The position numbers and the translations under genes are program-made. A stretch of 64,000 bases of DNA. Source: Endobugula sp047619205. GTDB lineage: Bacteria > Pseudomonadota > Gammaproteobacteria > Pseudomonadales > Cellvibrionaceae. Where the stretch lies: assembly GCA_047619205.1 (NCBI GenBank), contig JBLHJR010000006.1, forward strand, positions 1 through 64,000, read 5' to 3'. The notes beneath the pieces are model-generated. The model searched no databases and was not told where the DNA came from. It saw nothing but the letters and a program-made list of their open reading frames with translations. Below, in pieces: positions 35,000 through 44,627 of the stretch. Numbering within the stretch: the stretch's first letter is position 1; every line of letters starts with the position of its first letter.

Positions 35000-36796
35000 T
35001 TAAATAGTTATTAGGGTATCGCCAACAGAGACAGAATCGCCTTCTTTCACATGAATATTAGCAATCGTCGCCGCAGTAGCAGCCTTCACTTCTGTCTCCA
35101 TCTTCATGGCTTCTAATATTAATAAGGTATCACCCTCAACCACTGACTGACCTGGGGCAACACAGACTTTTACAATATTACCTGCTAGTGGTGCGGCAAT
35201 CGCTTCACCAGAGCTAAGCGCACTACTTCTACTACTAACCGATGAATCTGTATTGGCTTCATCACCTACTTCTACCTTCACCGTATATTCATGGCCGTTG
35301 ATATCAATAGAGACTGAACCATCATCATCAACATTAACAATATAATTTTTACCGTTTAGCTTCATGCTGTAAATATTTGATGCTTCATCATCCACAGCTA
35401 TTGCTTGTGGTACAGGCTCAAAGGCTTCCGCATTATCACGATGCTCAAGGAAGTTCAGACCGGAGCGTGGAAATAACCCCAAAATTAAAGCATCTTCAAT
35501 GGCATTATCCGCAAGCACAAAGCCCTTGTCTTTAGCGTGAACGGCTAAGTCTTTAGTTAAGGATTCTATTTCTGGCTCTAACAAACTAGCTGGACGACTC
35601 TCCATCGCTGTATCACCGTTCAGTACTCTTGACTCAAGCTGCTTATCATAACTACGCGGTGCCATACCGTATTCACCTTTCAGCAAACTTTGTGTAGCCT
35701 TTGAAATCGACTTATATCGCTTGCCCGCCAGTACATTCTGTACCGATTGGCTAACCACTAGGTCAACATTCGAGGCAATTAAAGGGATCGAACCTAAATC
35801 TTCCTGCGTTTGCAGTACCTCGCTGATCACATCATTCAACTGATCAGCAGCGCCCTGCTCCTTAAGTTGCGCCATAATACTGCTTAGCACATCACTGGGT
35901 AAACGAGTGCGTAAAATACGTGGGTCGACGTTACGGGAAGGCACTTCAAAAGCTGAATATTTTTTGCGCAGATGAGAAAAATCATCGGCAATGTTTTCCA
36001 GTAACGACAAGTCTAATACTGAAGTCTGCGTACTTCCCTCTAACGCACTCACGATAGATTCCGTTGGTGAAAAACTATGGCTCAATGACATTGAAGAAAT
36101 TGCAGTGTCCACATGATCGACGCCGGCCTCAATGGCTTTTAGTAATGTCATAGACGACAAACCTGCCGCTGCATTCATATGCAATGCAATAGGGATACTT
36201 AAGGATGCTTTAAGTGCAGTTACCAACTCAAATGCTTTATAAGGGTTTAACGCGCCCGAACTATCATTAATTACCAGTGAATCTGCACCTAGATCTTCAA
36301 CTTTTTTTGCTAAATCAACGAAATCGACTTGCTCCGCTGCCGAGCTAGCACTATAAATAATCGACCCCTGAGCATGAACACCTTGTTTTTTTGCGGCTGA
36401 TACTGCCGTACGTAAATTACGACTATCATTCATCGCATCAAAAATACGCAAGACGTCAATACCGTTCGCAACCGCACACTCAACAAAACTCTCGACCATA
36501 TCATCCGCATAATGACGTGAACCCATTAGACTCTGGCCATGCAATGACATTTGCTGTTTAGTCTTTGGCATAGCCTTTTTAAGTTCACGCAATCGATCCC
36601 AAGGGCTCTCACCTAGATATCGAATACAGGATTCAAAGACTGCCTGGTCACAAGACTCTACCGACCAATAACCTACCTGGTCGAGTTTTTTTGCCAGTGG
36701 AAGAATATCATCTAGGCGTAAGCGAGCGGCCAATAGTGAATGATTGGCGCCACCTAAGGCAAGCTCTGTAATGTTAATAGGTTTTTTATTTATCAT
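35000..36796 (-). CDS. oadA: OadA-like alpha subunit with a degenerate carboxyltransferase active site
   Basis: 598 residues. The overall match to oxaloacetate decarboxylase alpha is strong (RLDDILPLAKKLDQVGYWS, RHYADD, DVLRIFDAMND, DTAISSMS, PTESIV). The C-terminal biotin domain is intact with EAMKM and biotinyl Lys565. The catalytic domain is not: the RDAHQS metal motif reads GGANHS (15-20, Asp to Gly), the IKDMAG lysine is Asn177 (INDSSG), and the HxH metal pair is His206 and Asn208 (HMN). By family knowledge it should not bind the metal or transfer CO2 normally. The sequence is otherwise open, without frameshifts, so it is kept as a gene. Confidence 0.88.
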   Translation of the reverse strand: MINKKPINITELALGGANHSLLAARLRLDDILPLAKKLDQVGYWSVESCDQAVFESCIRYLGESPWDRLRELKKAMPKTKQQMSLHGQSLMGSRHYADDMVESFVECAVANGIDVLRIFDAMNDSRNLRTAVSAAKKQGVHAQGSIIYSASSAAEQVDFVDLAKKVEDLGADSLVINDSSGALNPYKAFELVTALKASLSIPIALHMNAAAGLSSMTLLKAIEAGVDHVDTAISSMSLSHSFSPTESIVSALEGSTQTSVLDLSLLENIADDFSHLRKKYSAFEVPSRNVDPRILRTRLPSDVLSSIMAQLKEQGAADQLNDVISEVLQTQEDLGSIPLIASNVDLVVSQSVQNVLAGKRYKSISKATQSLLKGEYGMAPRSYDKQLESRVLNGDTAMESRPASLLEPEIESLTKDLAVHAKDKGFVLADNAIEDALILGLFPRSGLNFLEHRDNAEAFEPVPQAIAVDDEASNIYSMKLNGKNYIVNVDDDGSVSIDINGHEYTVKVEVGDEANTDSSVSSRSSALSSGEAIAAPLAGNIVKVCVAPGQSVVEGDTLLILEAMKMETEVKAATAATIANIHVKEGDSVSVGDTLITI

Positions 36797-36821
36797 TGGT
36801 AGACAAGCTCATTTAATCTGT

Positions 36822-37037
36822 TTATAAAGTTTTCGATTTTGTATGTCGCATAAAAGCGACGGCAGCGACGGCAGCAATATCGGCATCTAATGTATTCATT
36901 AGCGGTGCAGGCACTGGCGATAATTTTCTCACCACAAATGACATTAACATGGTCGAAAACACCAGCAGCACCAAAAATACAAATACACTGCCCATGCCCA
37001 TTAGCATTAGCTGAAGGCTAGATTCAAAAAGACTCAT
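36822..37037 (-). CDS. oadG: OadG-type gamma subunit of the decarboxylase
   Basis: 71 residues from ATG 37035-37037, chosen because GGAG lies nine bases upstream; a GTG at 37052 would add five residues. One membrane helix (about 9-32, LMLMGMGSVFVFLVLLVF) is followed by a short polar tail. OadG assembles the alpha and beta subunits and helps bind zinc. It is the first gene of the oadGAB set and lies 83 bp after the glutamate dehydrogenase gene. Confidence 0.85.
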   Translation of the reverse strand: MSLFESSLQLMLMGMGSVFVFLVLLVFSTMLMSFVVRKLSPVPAPLMNTLDADIAAVAAVAFMRHTKSKTL

Positions 37038-37119
37038 AAGTGTTAACTCCACCGTTTTATTTTGAGTGATTAAAACAATAATTGATAGAAATACTGCGTC
37101 AGAAAAAACGCGCCCAAGA

Positions 37120-40100
37120 TTAAAGTTTTACCAAGTGAACCAACTTAGAGACCAAAACAGCCACCATTGAAAAATTATAGGCAGGCTTTGACTTAGCCAA
37201 CCACACTAAATCTAAATAACTTTTCAAAGAAGGAAATATTTTATCTGTTTGGTTATTTTCATGGGGTGACGACAATAAGTGCCTCAAGGCTTTGACATGA
37301 TGACTTTCTATTTTTGACACTAAAAATTTCTTATTTTTTCTTTTCCAGCTATCGTCTACCGCGATTTTTTCCATAAGTTCGTACAACCAAAATATATCTA
37401 GCTCTTCACCAATACGGAAAAAGTTATGTAAAACCGTATCACAATCTATAGAAAACTCTTCCGCTATTTTAGCTAAAGGCAAGACATAATAAGAATAATT
37501 TAAAGAATATACTGCTTTAGCAAGATCGAGGCCGACGCCTTTGTTGACCTCTAAACCTACAAGATTATTAAAGCTTTCTAGATCTTGCGGCGGCATATAA
37601 GCCTGTATATTTTCATCTAAGGCAAGCAATATCGACTGATAAGTTTGCACTAAATGATTCACATCTCCCTCTATACCCTCTTGTATCAGCCACGTCATAG
37701 CTTTATCTAATGGGTAATGAATAGCTAACTGCAGATCCAGTAATACACTACTATCAACAACATACATCAATTGATCTATTGCATCATATAAATGATTCAC
37801 ACCGAAAATTTCTACAGCAACTATATGTGCTTTTACGAGTGGTGTAATACTGGCTGTATCCTCTTCCAGAACATAGTTACAGAAAGTAGCGCCCATGCGA
37901 TTAGCAATATCATTGGTGAGGTAGCTCGCCAATATTTCTTTGCGTAGCGGATGGCTTTTAATATAGCTAGGGTAAGTTTCCACCAGTTTTTTAGGAAAAT
38001 AATTAAGCAATAAGGTTTGAAAAAACTCATCTTCAATGAGATCAGAATCAACCAGTGTGTTAAACAATCGACTTTTACTATAAGCTAACAACGTTGCCAG
38101 CTCTGGCCGTGTAAAACTTTTCTGTGCAGCGATTCTACTTTCTATGTTTTCAGGGGAAGGTATGCAAGCCAGTTCACGATCAAGTACATTGTCTCGCTCT
38201 AACAAATTAATTAACTGGACAAAACTATCAAAGAAAAAAGGTGAGGTGTAATTTGATTGGCTCAGCATTTTACTCTGTCTAAAGTTATTATTTAACACCA
38301 AATCGGAAACAGAAGAAGACATGCTGGCAAGAAATTCATTGCGCTGCTCATGAGTCATCAAACCATCTTTTATTACTTCCTGTAATAAAATCTTAATATT
38401 CACTTCATGGTCAGAACAATCAACCCCTGCCGAATTATCGACCGCGTCCATATGAATCAAACCACCACTCAAGGCAAATTCAACTCTAGCTTTTTGGCTC
38501 AAGCCTAAATTTCCGCCTTCAGCAACTACGCTCGCATGTAACTCCGTCGCATTAATACGCACTCGATCGTTAGCTTTGTCACTAACATCAATATCCGTTT
38601 CATCAGACGCTTTCACGTAAGTGCCAATACCCCCATTCCACAACATGTCCACATTAGCGCACAAAATAGCTTTGATGAGAGCGTCAGGCGTCATACTTAA
38701 ATCATCAGTCGAAATATTCAGGCATCGAGCAGCCTCCACAGAAATGACAATATATTTTTTAGTCCGGTCAAAAATCGCGCCGCCCTCTGACAATAGAGTA
38801 CTGTTGTAATCTCCCCAAGAAGAATAAGACAGCTCAAATAAACGCTTTCTTTCACCGTAACTTCGCTTAGCATTAGGGGTAGGGTCAATAAAAATATGTT
38901 TATGATTAAAAGCCGCCACTAGCTTAATATTTTTTGACAACAACATTCCGTTACCAAAAACATCACCAGACATATCACCAATACCGACAACCGAAATGGC
39001 ATCGTTATCAATATTTTTTCCGCTTTCTGAAAATAAGCGTTTTGCCGACTGCCATGTGCCCTTTGCCGTAATACCCATTTTTTTATGGTCATAACCATAC
39101 TGGCCACCAGAAGCAAAGGCATCACCTAACCAATACTTATATTCAGCTGCGATGGTATTAGCGAAGTCAGAAAATGTTGCAGTACCTTTATCGGCAGCCA
39201 CAACCAAATACGGGTCTTCATCATCATGCCTAACCACCTGTGCTGGCGGTATTGTTTTACCGTCAATACGATTGTCGGTAAGATCGAGTAAGGCACGAAT
39301 AAAAATTTCATATCCTGCTTTAATATATGCCGGGTATGAACGCTTGGAGGCATCAATATTATCGACTTTACAAATAAAGCCACCCTTAGCGCCGACAGGA
39401 ACAATGACAGAATTTTTCACCATCTGAGCCTTCACCAAACCGAGCACTTCGGTGCGATAATCTTCTGCTCTATCAGAAAAACGGATACCACCGCGCGCGA
39501 CTTTACCTCCACGCAAATGCACACCTTCTACATATTGGTTATAGATAAAAATCTCATAAGCGGGAACAGGCTTAGGAATACCGTCGATATGACGAGGTTC
39601 TATTTTAAAACTCAGCGCACTACCGCCATCATCAACATAACTAGGCTTGTAAAAGTTAGTTCTAGTAATAGCTTTCAACACGGAAAAATACCGCCGACAT
39701 ATTAAGTCATCATCTCTGCCATGAATCAAATCGATACAAGTAGATATTTTTTCTGCCACTTCACTTAAATCGGTTTTCTCATCGTCAACAGAAGGGGAAA
39801 ACTTCAATGTAAAGTATTCAATTAATAGCTCGGCGACTTCTTTATGCTTAATTAAGCTCTTAAAAAGAGTATCCACACTAAAGTTAATTTTTATTTGCTG
39901 AAGATACTTAGTCAGCGCTCTTAACACTGGCAAGTAATGAATAGAAACATCAGAAAAAAGTGCTAACTTATTTAACACATCATTCTCCGCATGTCCGGAG
40001 AACAATTCCGCCAAAAAATCTTCCAGCTCCTTATTTAAGCCATTATTTTCTTGTGGTATTTTTGGCGAATCTTGAACCTCAAAGGCCAGCTGCCATGACT

Positions 40101-40293
40101 CGCTATCTTTTTCGCTTAAATTACACTGTGCAATAGACAAACCCAAATTTTCTAAAATTGGCACTGCCCTAGAAAGAGTCAGTTTTTTACCTGTTCCATC
40201 CACATACAAAAATAACTTATTGTTTATTTTATCCAGTGAAAAATGTGTCTCACTGATTGATAAATCGTCAACTGCCGCACTGAAAATGTTCAT
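37120..40293 (-). CDS. NAD-dependent glutamate dehydrogenase, short form without the N-terminal regulatory region
   Basis: 1057 residues. The catalytic part of the large (GDH2, L_180) family is complete: RGGIRFSDRAEDYRTEVLGL (in parts), PVGAKGGFICK, GDMSGDVFGNGMLLS, FNHKHIFIDPTPN, NGGIGTYVKAS and VVAEGGNLGLSQKARVEF. Family members are about 1600 residues; here about 500 N-terminal residues with ACT-like regulatory domains are absent. The ATG lies only 2 bp after pxpC, so there is no room for a lost upstream part. It should oxidise glutamate to 2-oxoglutarate and ammonia, following 5-oxoprolinase in the same operon. Confidence 0.92.
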   Translation of the reverse strand: MNIFSAAVDDLSISETHFSLDKINNKLFLYVDGTGKKLTLSRAVPILENLGLSIAQCNLSEKDSESWQLAFEVQDSPKIPQENNGLNKELEDFLAELFSGHAENDVLNKLALFSDVSIHYLPVLRALTKYLQQIKINFSVDTLFKSLIKHKEVAELLIEYFTLKFSPSVDDEKTDLSEVAEKISTCIDLIHGRDDDLICRRYFSVLKAITRTNFYKPSYVDDGGSALSFKIEPRHIDGIPKPVPAYEIFIYNQYVEGVHLRGGKVARGGIRFSDRAEDYRTEVLGLVKAQMVKNSVIVPVGAKGGFICKVDNIDASKRSYPAYIKAGYEIFIRALLDLTDNRIDGKTIPPAQVVRHDDEDPYLVVAADKGTATFSDFANTIAAEYKYWLGDAFASGGQYGYDHKKMGITAKGTWQSAKRLFSESGKNIDNDAISVVGIGDMSGDVFGNGMLLSKNIKLVAAFNHKHIFIDPTPNAKRSYGERKRLFELSYSSWGDYNSTLLSEGGAIFDRTKKYIVISVEAARCLNISTDDLSMTPDALIKAILCANVDMLWNGGIGTYVKASDETDIDVSDKANDRVRINATELHASVVAEGGNLGLSQKARVEFALSGGLIHMDAVDNSAGVDCSDHEVNIKILLQEVIKDGLMTHEQRNEFLASMSSSVSDLVLNNNFRQSKMLSQSNYTSPFFFDSFVQLINLLERDNVLDRELACIPSPENIESRIAAQKSFTRPELATLLAYSKSRLFNTLVDSDLIEDEFFQTLLLNYFPKKLVETYPSYIKSHPLRKEILASYLTNDIANRMGATFCNYVLEEDTASITPLVKAHIVAVEIFGVNHLYDAIDQLMYVVDSSVLLDLQLAIHYPLDKAMTWLIQEGIEGDVNHLVQTYQSILLALDENIQAYMPPQDLESFNNLVGLEVNKGVGLDLAKAVYSLNYSYYVLPLAKIAEEFSIDCDTVLHNFFRIGEELDIFWLYELMEKIAVDDSWKRKNKKFLVSKIESHHVKALRHLLSSPHENNQTDKIFPSLKSYLDLVWLAKSKPAYNFSMVAVLVSKLVHLVKL

Positions 40294-40295
40294 AT

Positions 40296-41222
40296 TTATG
40301 AAGTGATTTTAAAAAATTGTTTATGTAAAATGAGTTCTGCTTCTGCTTCACTCACATCGATAGCATGAAAAGACACTTTTGTTCCCGGCAAACTTTGTGC
40401 AAGTTTTGAAAGATCAAGGTACGTTACGCAACCAATAAGGGGATAGCCCCCCATAGTTTGCCGATCTCTCATGAGCACAATAGGTTGCCCGTCTTTTGGC
40501 ACCTGAATGGCACCCATAGAGATCCCCTGAGAAATGATCCCCGCCAATGGTGTAACAATAGGCTCGCCAGACAACCGATAGCCCATGCGATCAATGTTTT
40601 GAGTCACTTCATATTGCTTATGACTAAATTTTTTCTGCGCATCGATACCCGCCGAGGTTTGCGATACATTAGGCATATAGCGCAAGATAATGTCCTTGGG
40701 ATACTCTGGAATAAAACGAAAAGGCACCTGCTTGGCGGTTTCTGCTGAATGGGACGTGTAAGGTAAAACATCATCCTTAGCTAGCTTTGCACCATTTTGT
40801 GAAAGGCCACCTAACTTTTCTCGCACCACGGTTGAACTACTGGATAATTGCTTAACAATATCAAAACCGCCCTTGACCGCTAGGTAACAGCGCAACCCAG
40901 ACACAGGAGAAGAAAACTGTATAACATCTCCCGACTTAACTGCATACGAACACCAAGGAAAAATTTCCTGCTGATTTAGCGTGCAGCCTAAATTAGCGCC
41001 ACAAATAGCCATCATAGTATCTTCGGTGAACACAGCAGAAAAGCTGCCGTAACTGATTTCTAGCTGAGCCGCGTCATAATGATTATCCAATAGATAATTT
41101 GCCCACAAAAAGGCGTGCTCATCTAATGGGCCACCATTAGTCACGCCAATACTTTGGTAACCATATCGGCCGTAGTCTTGTATTAGCGCTAGAAAATTAG
41201 AATGTACTATTTTTAGTGACAT
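40296..41222 (-). CDS. pxpC: 5-oxoprolinase subunit PxpC (KipA family)
   Basis: 308 residues. The family parts are visible: IQDYGRYGYQSIGVTNGGPLDEHAF (in pieces), CGANLGCTLNQQEI, YLAVKGGFDI, NIDRMGYRLSG and GGYPLIGCVTYLDLSKLAQ. PxpC with PxpB forms the kinase-like part of the ATP-dependent 5-oxoprolinase; both are homologous to the carboxyltransferase part of urea carboxylase. Its start overlaps the pxpB stop by one base. Confidence 0.94.
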   Translation of the reverse strand: MSLKIVHSNFLALIQDYGRYGYQSIGVTNGGPLDEHAFLWANYLLDNHYDAAQLEISYGSFSAVFTEDTMMAICGANLGCTLNQQEIFPWCSYAVKSGDVIQFSSPVSGLRCYLAVKGGFDIVKQLSSSSTVVREKLGGLSQNGAKLAKDDVLPYTSHSAETAKQVPFRFIPEYPKDIILRYMPNVSQTSAGIDAQKKFSHKQYEVTQNIDRMGYRLSGEPIVTPLAGIISQGISMGAIQVPKDGQPIVLMRDRQTMGGYPLIGCVTYLDLSKLAQSLPGTKVSFHAIDVSEAEAELILHKQFFKITS

Positions 41223-41905
41223 TAGAATGTTCCGCCCAATTTAATATATTCTGCCTTGCTGATAGCGTTAAATTTCACTTTATCACCAGCAGAGAACTGG
41301 GTTAAATTTTCACTATCGTAATCAATCAGCTGTATTGGCGTCCTACCAATAATTTGCCAACCGCCCGGAGAATCCGAGGGGTAAATTGCCGTTTGTTGAT
41401 CAGCAATACCCAAGCTTCCTCGAGCCACTTTTTTTCTTGGCGTTTCTTTTCGCGGAGTTGAAATACTGTCATCCACATTACCAAGATAAGCAAAGCCCGG
41501 CGCGAAACCAATGGCATAAACATCGTAAACCTTATCGGAATGAATTTGGATAACTTGCTGCGCACTTAACTGTGCTTGATCTGCAATAAAAGGCAAGTCG
41601 AGAGCAACTTCCTCACCATAATAAACAGGGATTTGAATGATCGTCTTAGACTCAACACTAGCCGCTTCATCATTACAAGTTTTCAGCAGGCTATTTAATT
41701 GATTTTTAAAATCTAAACCAGAAATATTCAACACATCAAAAGTAATATGAATAGAGGCATAAGAAGGAATAATATCGATAATCATATTATTCATCTCCCG
41801 CTTAATTTCATTCACCAAATAACTGATGACTTTAAAATTTTCGTGTTCGATGGTTTGTTTGAATAAAATAACCAGGGTGTTTTCAGAAATGACAACGATA
41901 TTCAT
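41222..41905 (-). CDS. pxpB: 5-oxoprolinase subunit PxpB (KipI family)
   Basis: 227 residues. The KipI signature GFAPGFAYLG is followed by PRKETPRKKVARGSLGIADQ (in part) and IYPSDSPGGWQIIGRTP, all intact. The N-terminal third is divergent and Ile/Asn-rich. It lies 1 bp after pxpA. It works with PxpA and PxpC to open 5-oxo-L-proline to L-glutamate with ATP. Confidence 0.94.
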   Translation of the reverse strand: MNIVVISENTLVILFKQTIEHENFKVISYLVNEIKREMNNMIIDIIPSYASIHITFDVLNISGLDFKNQLNSLLKTCNDEAASVESKTIIQIPVYYGEEVALDLPFIADQAQLSAQQVIQIHSDKVYDVYAIGFAPGFAYLGNVDDSISTPRKETPRKKVARGSLGIADQQTAIYPSDSPGGWQIIGRTPIQLIDYDSENLTQFSAGDKVKFNAISKAEYIKLGGTF

Positions 41906-41906
41906 A

Positions 41907-42644
41907 TTAACTTAATACATCTCGAATTTTTTGCGCCGATGCAACCGCTAGGCTACCATCACCGTGAATACAAAGGGTGTCTGCCACTATATTCATTGCT
42001 TTCCCTGAAGTGGTTATGACTTGCTTATCGACAATTAACGATCGTGCTTGCTTTGTAATCGTATCTACGTGACTAAATACTGCGCCTTCCTCCTGCCGAG
42101 ATTGTAAACTGCCATCGTCCATATAGGCGCGATCACAAAACGCCTCAAACAATAAAGTGACTTTACATTTATTGGCAATATCAATATATCGTTGATTATC
42201 TGGCGCAGCCATAATCATCAAAGGAATGCCTGATGGCATTAAGGAAACGGCTTTCACTAGCGCTGTGTAGGTGCCCTCATCGCGCATCATTACATTGTAA
42301 AGAGCACCATGGGGCTTCACATAATCAACATCGACACCATGGGCCCGACAAATGGCTTGCAAGGCACCCACTTGGTAAAGCGTAATGTTAATCAGTTCCG
42401 CCGGAGTAAATTTTATTTCTTTTCTACCAAAACCTAATAGATCAGGATAGCCAGGGTGAGCGCCAATAGCGACGCCATGCTTCACCGCAAGCGCCACTGT
42501 TGAACTCATTATTTGCGGGTCTGAAGCATGAAAACCACAGGCAATATTGGCCATATCAACATAAGGCATTACCTCAGCATCCGCGCCCATCTTCCAAGGC
42601 CCGTAGCTTTCACCCATATCACAGTTGAGTTTCATAGAATACAT
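41907..42644 (-). CDS. pxpA: 5-oxoprolinase subunit PxpA (LamB/YcsF family)
   Basis: 245 residues. The N-terminus LNCDMGESYGPWKMG and the ANIACGFHASDP, VAIGAHPGYPDLLGFGR and VKPHGALYN motifs are complete for the LamB/YcsF family. It carries the hydrolase centre of 5-oxoprolinase. It sits 7 bp downstream of dctM, which ties the transporter to this enzyme. Confidence 0.95.
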   Translation of the reverse strand: MYSMKLNCDMGESYGPWKMGADAEVMPYVDMANIACGFHASDPQIMSSTVALAVKHGVAIGAHPGYPDLLGFGRKEIKFTPAELINITLYQVGALQAICRAHGVDVDYVKPHGALYNVMMRDEGTYTALVKAVSLMPSGIPLMIMAAPDNQRYIDIANKCKVTLLFEAFCDRAYMDDGSLQSRQEEGAVFSHVDTITKQARSLIVDKQVITTSGKAMNIVADTLCIHGDGSLAVASAQKIRDVLS

Positions 42645-42651
42645 TCCCTAG

Positions 42652-43956
42652 CTAATTGTTCACTGCTTGAGGCAGATAAAGCACAATTTCAGGGAAGATG
42701 GTAATAATAACAATGCCGATAGCAATCATAAAAAAGAACGGTAACGCGGCCTTAGCGACATATAAAATATTCTTACCGGTCAATGCCTGTATGACGAACA
42801 AATTAAACCCTACTGGCGGCGTAATCTGTGACATTTCGACCACTAGCACCAGAAAGATGCCAAACCACATCAAATCTATACCCTGCTGCTGAACCATTGG
42901 CAGTACGATAGAGGTCGTTAACACAATGACCGAAATACCATCAAGGAAACAACCTAAAAGTATAAAGAAAATGGCCAAATAAATAATAAGCTCAATAGAA
43001 GATAAGCCCTGCTCTGCAATCCAAGCCGCTAAGGTTAGTGGAATACCGATAAAGCCCATCGCCAAGGTAAGAAAGTGTGCGCCGACTAAAATTAAGCCCA
43101 GCATACAAGAACTTTTTACCGCTCCTAATACACTACTGCGAAACCCTTTTAGTGAAAAACTACCCGTCACCATGGCAATAACCAAAGCACCGGTAACACC
43201 AAAGGCAGCGGCCTCTGTTGGCGTTGCTATACCCGCATAAATTGATCCTAAAACACCAAAAATCAAAGTGGCAATTGGAAATAATTTTTTCAGTGCAATA
43301 ATTTTTTCAGTAGTCGAGTACTTGATATCTTCGTCATTGGTTGCATTTTTCTTACTAAATAAAGACCACGCCATGGTGTAACACATAAACAAGCCGATCA
43401 ACATAAGGCCGGGGAAAACACCCGCTAAAAATAAGCGAGAAATAGAGACTTCCGCAGCCACACCGTAAACAATCAAAATAATGGAGGGTGGAATCAACAA
43501 GCCTAAGGTTCCCGATCCCGCCAAGGTACCAATAGACAAGGAATCACTATAACCACGCCGGGATAGCTCTGGTAACGTCATACGACCAATGGTCGCCGCC
43601 GTTGCAGCCGAAGACCCCGATACCGCCGCAAAAATACCGCAACTTAAAATATTCACATGCAGCAACTTACCAGGCAATTTAGCCAGCATAGGGGAAAGCC
43701 CCTCAAATAAGTCTTGCGATAGCCGAGTACGAAATAGAATTTCGCCCATCCATATAAATAAGGGCAAGGCCGTCAACGACCAGCTGGACGCTGCGCTCCA
43801 AGAAGACGTCCCTAGCAGCAAACCCACATTACTACTATCAATTAAAAACAAGCCCAGCATTGCCAATCCCATTAGGGTTAAGGAAATCCAGACACCGCTC
43901 ACCAACATTAACAGCATGCAGATGGCTAAAATTAAACCTACAATTGATACATCCAC
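42652..43956 (-). CDS. dctM: TRAP transporter large membrane subunit (DctM)
   Basis: 434 residues with about 12 membrane helices. Typical features are SGSSAATAATIGRMTLPEL, GTLAGSGTLGLLIPPSIILIVYG (in parts), ATPTEAAAFG and the MSQITPPVGFNLFV motif near the C-terminus. It is the sodium- or proton-coupled transport channel. It overlaps in operon with dctQ (4 bp gap) and pxpA. Confidence 0.94.
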   Translation of the reverse strand: MDVSIVGLILAICMLLMLVSGVWISLTLMGLAMLGLFLIDSSNVGLLLGTSSWSAASSWSLTALPLFIWMGEILFRTRLSQDLFEGLSPMLAKLPGKLLHVNILSCGIFAAVSGSSAATAATIGRMTLPELSRRGYSDSLSIGTLAGSGTLGLLIPPSIILIVYGVAAEVSISRLFLAGVFPGLMLIGLFMCYTMAWSLFSKKNATNDEDIKYSTTEKIIALKKLFPIATLIFGVLGSIYAGIATPTEAAAFGVTGALVIAMVTGSFSLKGFRSSVLGAVKSSCMLGLILVGAHFLTLAMGFIGIPLTLAAWIAEQGLSSIELIIYLAIFFILLGCFLDGISVIVLTTSIVLPMVQQQGIDLMWFGIFLVLVVEMSQITPPVGFNLFVIQALTGKNILYVAKAALPFFFMIAIGIVIITIFPEIVLYLPQAVNN

Positions 43957-43960
43957 AGTC

Positions 43961-44482
43961 TTATACCTCAGATTCTAATTCTAGTGCGTTTTCGGCATGA
44001 ACATAGCTAGGCACTTTGCCCATCAGCATGGTTACCAATGCATCCAACATGGCAATAAACAAACACGTCGAGCCAATCGCCATCGGCATTTGTATCATCC
44101 ACAATGGCACGGCTAAATAAGTGTCGGTAACATCGGCAAAATCATAAGCCTCATATACCGTAACCGCAGTGTAAAATGCCAAGTATCCACTGATACTCAA
44201 ACCAATGAATATATTGATATATTCAAAAAACTGTTGTCGTCGACCAGAAAAGCGATTTAATAAGATGGTCACTCGAATATGGCCGCCTTCGTTAAAGGTA
44301 TAGGCGAGACCAAAGAAAATAGTGGCTGACAATAACCAGCCAGCGAAGTCCTCAGAAGAGGGAATGATTTGACCAAGAAGTCGCGCTGCAATTTGCGCTA
44401 AAATTAATGACACCATAAGAATCAAACAGAATCCCGATGCCCATGCTGAAAAAAGATAAAAACTGTCTTTAATTTTTTTCAT
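43961..44482 (-). CDS. dctQ: TRAP transporter small membrane subunit (DctQ)
   Basis: 173 residues with four membrane helices (about 11-31, 47-67, 88-108, 128-150). EDFAGWLLSATIFFGLAYTFNEGGHIRV (in parts) is the family hallmark. It associates with DctM. It follows dctP after a 145-bp gap holding a hairpin. Confidence 0.9.
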   Translation of the reverse strand: MKKIKDSFYLFSAWASGFCLILMVSLILAQIAARLLGQIIPSSEDFAGWLLSATIFFGLAYTFNEGGHIRVTILLNRFSGRRQQFFEYINIFIGLSISGYLAFYTAVTVYEAYDFADVTDTYLAVPLWMIQMPMAIGSTCLFIAMLDALVTMLMGKVPSYVHAENALELESEV

Positions 44483-44567
44483 AGGAAGATACCTTTGTAT
44501 TAAAAATTATTTTAAATTGGGCTCCCCTATAGTATAGAAAGTAACAAATAAAAATGCCCACTACTTT

Positions 44568-44600
44568 ATGAAAACACGCCCAAACTGGACGCGTTTTCAT
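44568..44600. promoter_or_regulatory. Stem-loop between dctP and dctQ
   Basis: ATGAAAACACGC (44568-44579) pairs with GCGTTTTCAT (44591-44600) with a two-base bulge. Such hairpins after a binding-protein gene often stabilise its mRNA, giving more DctP than membrane subunits. Function is inferred. Confidence 0.6.
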
Positions 44601-44627
44601 ACTACAAGTTAGAGTGTATCAAAGTAA

